A stretch of DNA of 64,000 bases from Armatimonadota bacterium (GTDB lineage: Bacteria > Sysuimicrobiota > Sysuimicrobiia > Sysuimicrobiales > Sysuimicrobiaceae): positions 1 through 64,000 of the forward strand of contig JAVKGW010000006.1 in assembly GCA_031460175.1 (NCBI GenBank), given 5' to 3'. Under the pieces are notes generated by a model. It saw only the letters and a program-made list of their open reading frames with translations. It had not been told where the DNA came from and made no database searches. Of the stretch, positions 58,068 through 64,000 are shown in pieces (position 1 is the first letter of the stretch; the number at the start of each line of letters is the position of its first letter). A program made the position numbers and the translations under genes.

Positions 58068-59957
58068 ATGAGTGGGCGGGCGAACCGGGTGAAGGTCCTC
58101 GTGGGGGGGGTCCAGCTGCGGGACGGTGTGTCCACGGTCACGGAGATCCTCGGCCGCATCTTCACCCGTGCAGGCCTGTTCGCCGTCGCCATGGAACGGG
58201 GGTACGCTTCCACCATCTACGGCGCCCACCAGTACGATCCCATCCTGGTCGCGGACCAACCTCCTCTCTCGTACGGAGACCCCGTCTACGACGTTCTGGT
58301 GGCCCTGGAATACGACAGCAACCCGGACGCCCCCGAGCAGCCGAACCGGGACACGGTGTTGCGACACGGCCCGAACCTGCGGGACGGGGGGATCCTCCTG
58401 TACGACTCTTCCACGGGGGAGATCCCCACGGAGTCCCTCAGGGCGCGGGGGGTGAAGGTCTTCCCCGTCCCCGCCCGCAAGATCGCCCTGACGGAGCTCA
58501 AGCGAGAGATCGTGAAGAACATCATCATGACGGGCGCCCTGTTCCGGCTGCTGGGCTTCGATGGGGACTTCACCCACCTGCGCCAGCTCCTCGAGGAACG
58601 GTTCGGACGGAAGGGGCGGGATGTGGTGGAGCTCAACCTGCGGGCGGCCCAGCGGGGCCGCGAGGCGGTGGAGCGGGTGCTGGCGGAGCAGGGCTATACC
58701 CTGGAGGTGCGGCTGGAGCCGAGGCCGCGCGGGCGCCGGGCGGTGTACATCTCCGGCAACGACTGCCTGGGGATCGGGGCCATCCAGGGAGGCGTGCGGT
58801 TCTACGCGGGCTATCCCATCACACCCGCAAGCGGCATCCTGGAGTTCATGGAGCGGTGGCTCCCCCGGTATGGAGGACGCGTCCTGCAGGGACAGAACGA
58901 GCGGGAGTCCATCCGGGCCGCCATCGGCGCCTCCCTGGCGGGAGTCCGGGCGATGGTGGGGAGTTCGGGACCCGGCATCTCCCTGAAGGTGGAGGAGTTC
59001 GGGGTGATCGGGGCCACGGAGACGCCCGTGATCATCGTGGACGCGCAGAGGGCAGGGCCGTCCACGGGCATGCCCACCCGGCCCGAGCAGGGAGACCTGA
59101 ACCTGGTCACCGGGGGTGCCCACGGGGACATCCCCCGGATCGTGCTGGCCCCCTCCACGGTGGAGGAGTGCTACACTCTGATGCTGGAAGCCTGCGAACT
59201 GGCGGACAAGTACCAGTGCCCGGTCTTCTTCCTCACGGACCTGAACCTCTCGGAGGGACGGAAGACGGTGCCCGAGGACCTGTTCGCCCAGCGTCCGCCC
59301 ATCCGGCGGCACGGGATCCTGCGGGAGGAGGAGGTGCGAGGACGTCCCTACCGTCGGTACGAGGTGACGCCCTCCGGGATCTCGCCCCGAGTCCTGCCCG
59401 GCACCCCGGGCGTCGTCTTCAAGTCCTCGGGGGTGGAGCACGACGAGTTCGGGTTCGTCACCATTGACCCGCGCAAGCGCGCCGCCCAGATGGACAAGCG
59501 CATGCGGAAGCTGGAGACCTACCTCCGGGAGGACGCAAAGCCCCCCTATGTCTTCGGGGAGACCCGCGGGAATCCCGTGATGGTGGGCTGGGGGAACACG
59601 CGCCCCGTGCTCCAGGAGGCCCGGGAGATCCTCCTCCGGCGGGGGATCCCCGTGGCCCTGGTGCACTTCACCCACATCTACCCCCTGCCCAAACACCTGG
59701 TGGAGCCCCTCTTTGCGGACGCGGGGCCCGTGGTGGTGGTGGAGCAGAACTACAGCGGGCAGTTCGCGGATCTGTTGCAGCGGGAGCTCCTGATCCGGAC
59801 CCGGCGGGTGCTGAAGTACAACGGGATTCCCCTCTATCCCACGGAAGTGGCGGATGCGGTGCAGAGGGCGCTCCGCCAAGAGGGGGCGGTGGTGCGGATC
59901 GGGAGCCCGGAGCCGGTGAAGGTGGAGGTAGGCGGAGATGGAGCCGAAGGCCATTAA
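58068..59957 (+). CDS. korA: 2-oxoglutarate:ferredoxin oxidoreductase subunit alpha (gamma-alpha fusion)
   Basis: 629 residues. The gamma domain (about 8-195) has VQLRDGVSTVTEILGRIFTRAGL; the alpha domain (about 230-629) has GIGAIQGGVRFYAGYPITPASGI, VGSSGPGISLKVEEFG, DAQRAGPSTGMPTRPEQGD and a C-terminal VVVEQNYSGQFADLLQRE. YPITPAS is the 2-oxoacid binding motif. Fused two-subunit enzymes of this kind (KorAB) oxidise 2-oxoglutarate with ferredoxin as acceptor; some relatives use pyruvate, so substrate is strongly but not finally supported. Ribosome site GGAGGG. Confidence 0.9.
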   Translation: MSGRANRVKVLVGGVQLRDGVSTVTEILGRIFTRAGLFAVAMERGYASTIYGAHQYDPILVADQPPLSYGDPVYDVLVALEYDSNPDAPEQPNRDTVLRHGPNLRDGGILLYDSSTGEIPTESLRARGVKVFPVPARKIALTELKREIVKNIIMTGALFRLLGFDGDFTHLRQLLEERFGRKGRDVVELNLRAAQRGREAVERVLAEQGYTLEVRLEPRPRGRRAVYISGNDCLGIGAIQGGVRFYAGYPITPASGILEFMERWLPRYGGRVLQGQNERESIRAAIGASLAGVRAMVGSSGPGISLKVEEFGVIGATETPVIIVDAQRAGPSTGMPTRPEQGDLNLVTGGAHGDIPRIVLAPSTVEECYTLMLEACELADKYQCPVFFLTDLNLSEGRKTVPEDLFAQRPPIRRHGILREEEVRGRPYRRYEVTPSGISPRVLPGTPGVVFKSSGVEHDEFGFVTIDPRKRAAQMDKRMRKLETYLREDAKPPYVFGETRGNPVMVGWGNTRPVLQEAREILLRRGIPVALVHFTHIYPLPKHLVEPLFADAGPVVVVEQNYSGQFADLLQRELLIRTRRVLKYNGIPLYPTEVADAVQRALRQEGAVVRIGSPEPVKVEVGGDGAEGH

Positions 59958-60798
59958 GGTCTGGGAGGAGAACGCGGTCCCCAAGCATCGCATCCAGTGG
60001 TGCCCGGGATGCGGGGACTTCGGCGTGCTGGCCGCCCTCAAGCAGGCCCTGGTGGAGCTGGAGATCACGCCGCATGAGCTCGTGCTCGTGGGGGGGATCG
60101 GCTGCAGCGGGAACATCCGCAACTACCTGAACGGCAACGCCTTCCACGGAACCCACGGAGGGCCCTTGGCCTACGCCCTCGGCATCAAGATGGCGAACCC
60201 GCACCTCCAGGTGATCTGCCTCGCAGGAGACGGGGACACCTTCGCCATCGGGGTGGAGAACTTCGTGCACACCTGCCGGCGGGATCCGGACATGGTGTTG
60301 CTCGTGATGAACAACGGGGTGTACGGCCTCACGAAAGGGCAGGATTCTCCTACCGCAGGGCTCGGGAAGAGCGTGGAGGTCTGGAGCGAGGAACATCCCC
60401 CCATGGTGGACCCCGTGCTCCTGGCCCTGGCGAGCGAGGCCACCTTCGTGGCCCAGTCCTTCAGCGGGGATGTGAAGCACACGGCCCGGATGATCGTGGA
60501 GGCCTTCCAGCATCCGGGGTTCGCCTTCATCAACGACTTCTCCCCCTGCGTTACATACAACAAGTTCAACACGTACGAGTGGTTCCGGGAGCACGTGGAG
60601 CCCGTTCCCCCAGACCACGATCCCTCGGACCGGGACGCGGCCTGGCGGCTCGTGCGGGACTTCGCCCGCCGCGGCAAGATCCCCCTCGGGGTGATCTACC
60701 GGAACCCGCGCCCGCGCGCGGAGGCCCGGCGCCTCCCCGTCTGGGAGGGGGAGTTGGCGGACGTGGACGTGGAGCCGATCCTGGCGACTTTCCGGTAG
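59938..60798 (+). CDS. korB: 2-oxoglutarate:ferredoxin oxidoreductase subunit beta
   Basis: 286 residues, TPP and 4Fe-4S subunit. Cluster ligands Cys22 and Cys25 (CPGCGD), Cys56 (GGIGCSGN) and Cys204 (FSPCVTYN). TPP/Mg motif GDGD at 97-100 followed by NNGVYGLTKGQ. No separate ferredoxin-like delta subunit exists, as usual for this type. It overlaps korA by 20 bases and converges on the ACT gene one base away. Confidence 0.92.
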   Translation: MEPKAIKVWEENAVPKHRIQWCPGCGDFGVLAALKQALVELEITPHELVLVGGIGCSGNIRNYLNGNAFHGTHGGPLAYALGIKMANPHLQVICLAGDGDTFAIGVENFVHTCRRDPDMVLLVMNNGVYGLTKGQDSPTAGLGKSVEVWSEEHPPMVDPVLLALASEATFVAQSFSGDVKHTARMIVEAFQHPGFAFINDFSPCVTYNKFNTYEWFREHVEPVPPDHDPSDRDAAWRLVRDFARRGKIPLGVIYRNPRPRAEARRLPVWEGELADVDVEPILATFR

Positions 60799-60799
60799 A

Positions 60800-61213
60800 T
60801 CAAGCGCCCAGCGCCCGCGCGGCCCGGTCGTAGTCCTCGGGCTTCACCCAGAGGATGAGGCCGTAGCGACCCTGGCCCCCGGAGACCGCGGCCATGGCGG
60901 TGACGTTTACCCCCGCCTCCGCCAGCTTCCGCATGTGCTCCGCGGCGGCCCCCACCCGGTCGTCACCCTGGATGAGGAAGGCGTGCTTCGGGGCACTCAG
61001 CTGGAACCCTGCCGCGGCCGCGGCCCGGCGGAGAGCCTCCGGATCCTCCGCCACGAGGTCGAGCTGGGAATTCCCGTCCCCCAGGGGGAAGCCGAGGACG
61101 GCCCGCAGGTTCACCCCCGCCTGCTGGAGGGCTCCCAGCACCCGCACCCCCTCCCCGGGCCGGTCGGGGATCACCACGTACTGGTACTCCACCCGCTGGA
61201 CGACGTCGGCCAT
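60800..61213 (-). CDS. ACT-domain protein
   Basis: 137 residues made of two ACT-like units: VQRVEYQYVVIPDRPGEGVRVLGALQQAGVNLRAV (landmark PDRPGEGVRVLGAL) and LIQGDDRVGAAAEHMRKLAEAGVNVTAMAAV. ACT domains bind amino acids or other small ligands; no catalytic or DNA-binding part is attached. ATG 61213 follows GGAGGTGGGGACC. Divergent from the metG transcription unit. Role unknown. Confidence 0.85.
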   Translation of the reverse strand: MADVVQRVEYQYVVIPDRPGEGVRVLGALQQAGVNLRAVLGFPLGDGNSQLDLVAEDPEALRRAAAAAGFQLSAPKHAFLIQGDDRVGAAAEHMRKLAEAGVNVTAMAAVSGGQGRYGLILWVKPEDYDRAARALGA

Positions 61214-61301
61214 GGTCCCCACCTCCGGCTCCGTGTTTCTCTACTAGCGTTCCCCAGAAATCCCACGAGCACAAGTCCCATCTCCTGTGAGGGAAGCTGG
61301 C

Positions 61302-61330
61302 TTGACAGGAAAGCCGCGGATGCCTATGCT
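61302..61330 (+). promoter_or_regulatory. Promoter of metG
   Basis: TTGACA (61302-61307), 17-base spacer, TATGCT (61325-61330). Start expected near 61337. Nothing else is seen in 61214-61301. Confidence 0.75.
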
Positions 61331-61336
61331 GGGCGC

Positions 61337-61590
61337 CACGGGGCGAGGAGGGAGCGGGAGTAGGCGCGGCCGGAGGGTTTGAGCGAGCCGGGGCGGTGCA
61401 AGCCGGTGCCCGGGCCGTGCGGAACATGGCTCCGGAGCCGCGGGACGAACGCGGCAAAGGCCGCCAGTAGTCTGCGCCGGGCTGGCCCGTGATCGCCAGG
61501 AGAGCGCCGCCGGTCGAGACAACCGGCGGAAGCGGGGTGGTACCGCGGAAGGGCCCTTCCGTCCCGGACGGAAGGGCCGCTCGCTTTTGA
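61337..61590 (+). promoter_or_regulatory. T-box riboswitch, Met specifier, upstream of metG
   Basis: The leader has the T-box core AAGCGGGGTGGTACCGCGG at 61530-61548. Stem I landmarks are present: GGGAGTAGG, AGCGAGCCGGGG and GGTGCAAGCCGG. The specifier codon is ATG at 61426-61428 within GGAACATGGC. TGGT at 61538-61541 can pair with the ACCA end of uncharged tRNA-Met. Uncharged tRNA should favour the antiterminator and switch metG on. Covers most of the 390-base gap before metG. Confidence 0.92.
61552..61590 (+). terminator. T-box-controlled terminator before metG
   Basis: GGCCCTTCCGT (61552-61562) and ACGGAAGGGCC (61568-61578) form an 11-pair GC-rich stem with loop CCCGG. It is followed by GCTCGCTTTTG, so the T-run is only four bases and does not touch the stem. 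Confidence 0.7.
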
Positions 61591-61603
61591 GGAGGTGAGG
61601 GAC

Positions 61604-63571
61604 GTGTCGGGTCGGTTCTACATCACCACCGCCATCGACTACGTGAACGCGAGCCCCCACATCGGGCACGCGTACGAGAAAATTCTGGCAGACGTGCTCG
61701 CCCGTTACCACCGGCTGATGGGCGAGGAGGTCTACTTTCTCACGGGGACGGACGAGCATGGCCAGAAGATCGCCTCCGCGGCCGCGGAGGCAGGCCGGGA
61801 GGTCCAGGCGTTCGTGGACGAGAATGCGGCTCAGTTCCGGGCCCTGTGCGCGGCCCTGAACCTCTCCAACGACGACTTCATCCGCACCACGGATCGCGTC
61901 CGCCACTGGCCCGCGGTGCACGAGCTCTGGCGTCGGGTGGCCGCCCGGGGGGACCTCTACAAGAAGCACTACCGGGCCCTGTACTGCGTGCAGTGCGAGG
62001 CCTTCGTGACCCTGAGCGAGCTCGAGGACGGCCGCTGTCCCCGCCACCTCATCGAGCCCCAGGTGATCGAGGAGGAGAACTACTTCTTCCGGCTCTCCCG
62101 CTACCGCACCGAGCTGCGCCGCCTGTTCGAGGAGCGGCCCGATTTCGTGGTGCCGCCTTCCCGGGCCGCGGAGATGCAGAACCTCATCGAGACCCTCGAG
62201 GACATCTCCGTCTCCCGGCCGGTGGAGAAGCTCCGGTGGGGGATCCCCGTGCCGGACGATCCTTCCCACGTGATCTATGTGTGGTTCGATGCCCTCACCA
62301 ACTATCTCAGCGCCATCGGGTTTGCCCAGGATGAAGCGCGCTTCCGGACCTGGTGGCCCGCCCACCACCTCATCGGGAAGGACATCAACCGGTTCCACTC
62401 TCTCCTCTGGCCGGCCATGCTGCTGAGCGCCGGGGTGGAGGTCCCGCGGCAGGTACTGGTGCACGGGTTCCTCACCGTCGAGGGCCAGAAGATCAGCAAA
62501 ACCCTGGGCAACGTCATCGACCCCGTGGCGGTGGCCCGGGAACTGGCGGCGCAGAGCGGGGCGGAAGTGGAGGTGTGCGTGGATGCCCTGCGCTACTTCC
62601 TCCTTCGGGAGATCCCCTTCGGGGAGGACGGAGACTTCAGCCGCGCGCAGCTGGCGCACCGGTTCAACGCGGACCTCGCCAACGACTACGGGAATCTCCT
62701 CAACCGAACCCTGCCCCTCGTGGAGCGCTGCTGCGAAGGGGTGATCCCGGAAGCGGGCGCGGAGGAGGGGGCGGACGCGGCCCTGCGACAGAGTGCACAG
62801 GATCTAGTGAATGCAGTGCTGGAGCACGTACACCGGTACGATTTCCCGCGGGCCCTGGGAGCCGTCTGGCAGCTCCTGGCCGCCGCGAATCGCTACCTGG
62901 ACCAGGAGGCGCCCTGGAGCCTGTACCGGGCAGGGCGAAGGGAACGGGCGGCCACGGTCCTCCGCAACGCCCTGGAAGCCCTGCGGGTGGCCACGGTGCT
63001 CCTGGAGCCCGTGATGCCCTCCGCCACCCTGAAGGTCTGGTCGCAGTTGGGATACCCCCAGTTCGAGCAGCGGGCGAGGGAGATCCGGGCACGGGGAGGC
63101 CCCTACCGGGGAACGGGGCTACGGGTGGAGGACGCCCGCACCTGGCGGTGGCTTCGGCCCGGGACCAGAGTTCGGCCCGGTCCTCCCATCTTTCCCCGCA
63201 TCGAGACCCGCCTCCAGATCCCGGCAGCGGAGGAGGAGAAGATGCCGGAGACCGTCTCCATCGAGGAGTTCCGGAAGCTGGATCTGCGGGTGGCCAAGGT
63301 GCTGGAGGCCGAGCGGGTGCCCGGTACGGACAAGCTCATTCGGGCGAAGGTGGATCTGGGCGGTGAGGTGCGCACCATCGTCACGGGTCTATTGCCCCAC
63401 TACACACCGGAAGAGCTGGTGGGAAAGACCATCGTGGTGGTCGCGAACCTCGAGCCGCGCCGGGTGCGGGGCGTGGAGTCGCAGGGCATGCTGCTCGCCG
63501 CGGAGTGGGAGGGGCGGATCGTCCTCGTGACCCTGGATCGGGACCTTCCGCCGGGAGCCCGGGTGACGTGA
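61604..63571 (+). CDS. metG: Methionyl-tRNA synthetase with C-terminal tRNA-binding domain
   Basis: 655 residues. Class I motifs HIGH at 19-22 and KISKT at 296-300 (KMSKS variant). The connecting peptide has a single knob (YCVQCEAFVTLSELEDGRCPRH; landmarks CVQC and CPRH). An alpha-helical anticodon domain follows, and residues from about 547 form the EMAP-II/Trbp111-like module (FRKLDLRVAKVLEAERVPGTDKL). GTG 61604 follows GAGGAGGTGAGG; the GTG at 61595 is inside that site. Confidence 0.95.
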   Translation: MSGRFYITTAIDYVNASPHIGHAYEKILADVLARYHRLMGEEVYFLTGTDEHGQKIASAAAEAGREVQAFVDENAAQFRALCAALNLSNDDFIRTTDRVRHWPAVHELWRRVAARGDLYKKHYRALYCVQCEAFVTLSELEDGRCPRHLIEPQVIEEENYFFRLSRYRTELRRLFEERPDFVVPPSRAAEMQNLIETLEDISVSRPVEKLRWGIPVPDDPSHVIYVWFDALTNYLSAIGFAQDEARFRTWWPAHHLIGKDINRFHSLLWPAMLLSAGVEVPRQVLVHGFLTVEGQKISKTLGNVIDPVAVARELAAQSGAEVEVCVDALRYFLLREIPFGEDGDFSRAQLAHRFNADLANDYGNLLNRTLPLVERCCEGVIPEAGAEEGADAALRQSAQDLVNAVLEHVHRYDFPRALGAVWQLLAAANRYLDQEAPWSLYRAGRRERAATVLRNALEALRVATVLLEPVMPSATLKVWSQLGYPQFEQRAREIRARGGPYRGTGLRVEDARTWRWLRPGTRVRPGPPIFPRIETRLQIPAAEEEKMPETVSIEEFRKLDLRVAKVLEAERVPGTDKLIRAKVDLGGEVRTIVTGLLPHYTPEELVGKTIVVVANLEPRRVRGVESQGMLLAAEWEGRIVLVTLDRDLPPGARVT

Positions 63572-64000
63572 TCGATACCCACCTCCACCTGGACGATCCG
63601 CGGTTCGACGCGGACCGGGATGCGGTGGTGGAGCGCTCGCTCCGGGCCGGGGTCCGGATCCTGATCACCATGGGGGTGGATCTTGCGAGCAGTCGCCGGG
63701 CCGTGGCGCTCGCGGAGCGCTATCCTGCGGTGTACGCGGCGGTGGGGATTCATCCCAACCACGCCCACCAGGCCCGTCCCGGGGACTTCGCGGCCATCGC
63801 GGAGCTGGCACAACACCCGAAAGTGGTGGCCATCGGCGAGTGCGGCCTCGACTACGGGCGGGATCGGTGTCCGCGGGAGGTCCAGCAGGAGAACCTGCGC
63901 CGCCACGCACACCTGGCGAATGCGCTCCGAAAGCCCCTCGTGATCCACAACCGCGAGGCCCACGCGGACATCCTGCGCATCCTCGAGGAGGAAGGCGCTT
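63568..64000 (+). CDS. tatD: TatD-family DNase/hydrolase (partial)
   Basis: First 144 residues; the rest lies beyond the window. Metal ligands His5 and His7 in IDTHLHLDD, GIHPNHAHQA, IGECGLDYGRDRC with the conserved Glu, and VIHNREAHADIL. TatD proteins are metal-dependent 3' exonucleases or related hydrolases. The GTG overlaps the metG TGA (GTGA); metG-tatD pairing is common in Gram-positives. Confidence 0.93.
   Translation, partial: MIDTHLHLDDPRFDADRDAVVERSLRAGVRILITMGVDLASSRRAVALAERYPAVYAAVGIHPNHAHQARPGDFAAIAELAQHPKVVAIGECGLDYGRDRCPREVQQENLRRHAHLANALRKPLVIHNREAHADILRILEEEGA

Overview
The window is about 64 kb of high-GC, gene-dense bacterial chromosome with short intergenic gaps and many ATGA, GTGA or TGATG start/stop overlaps. 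It carries Shine-Dalgarno-led genes, sigma70-type promoters and a T-box riboswitch, so it is bacterial. The rotary ATPase is V/A-type, in the gene order and with the signal-peptide-bearing proteolipid known from Thermus. HisG is the short HisZ-dependent form, and DUF881 and small-basic-protein genes of monoderm lineages are present. This points to a thermophilic, respiring, deep-branching Terrabacteria lineage (candidates: CSP1-3/Sysuimicrobiota-like, Thermus-like or Thermaerobacter-like). The sequence alone does not fix the species.

Layout. 1-3.0 kb: a GNAT/zinc-ribbon part of a COG2401-type ABC protein (minus, frameshifted, cut by the window edge), a divergent dihydropteroate synthase and an orphan FecCD permease. 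3.0-3.3 kb: three tRNAs (Cys, Gly, Leu-UAA). 3.3-10.2 kb: a BMP-type nucleoside ABC importer on the minus strand, divergent from deoC and followed by a nucleoside-hydrolase homolog. 10.3-19.8 kb: a membrane protein, then hisZ-G-D-C-B-H-A-F-IE, a metallophosphoesterase and a cobalamin adenosyltransferase. 19.9-22.2 kb: an ArsR-type regulator and an MFS exporter. 22.2-33 kb: a TCA-cycle divergon. A FadR-type regulator plus sdhCDAB lies on the minus strand and icd-mdh-sucCD-holin-like-rapZ-yvcK on the plus strand, with a perfect palindrome between them. 33.1-40.4 kb: a respiratory complex I operon holding only membrane-arm genes (nuoA-H-J-K-L-M-N). 40.5-49 kb: a complete V/A-type ATPase operon (H-I-K-E-C-F-A-B-D). 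49-53.4 kb: DUF881, sbp, gap-pgk-tpiA, secG. 53.4-60.8 kb: tRNA-Leu(GAG), a pterin dehydratase, 2-oxoglutarate dehydrogenase E1/E2 and, directly after it, a two-subunit 2-oxoglutarate:ferredoxin oxidoreductase. 60.8-64 kb: an ACT-domain protein, a T-box(Met)-metG unit and the start of tatD.

Together the genes describe central carbon flow into respiration. Triose glycolysis, most of the TCA cycle, succinate dehydrogenase and the complex I membrane arm build a gradient that the V/A-ATPase uses or maintains. The two adjacent 2-oxoglutarate-oxidising systems, one NAD-linked and one ferredoxin-linked, and a complex I operon lacking its electron-input and quinone-module genes are the most biologically suggestive features. 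No prophage, insertion sequence or CRISPR array was seen.
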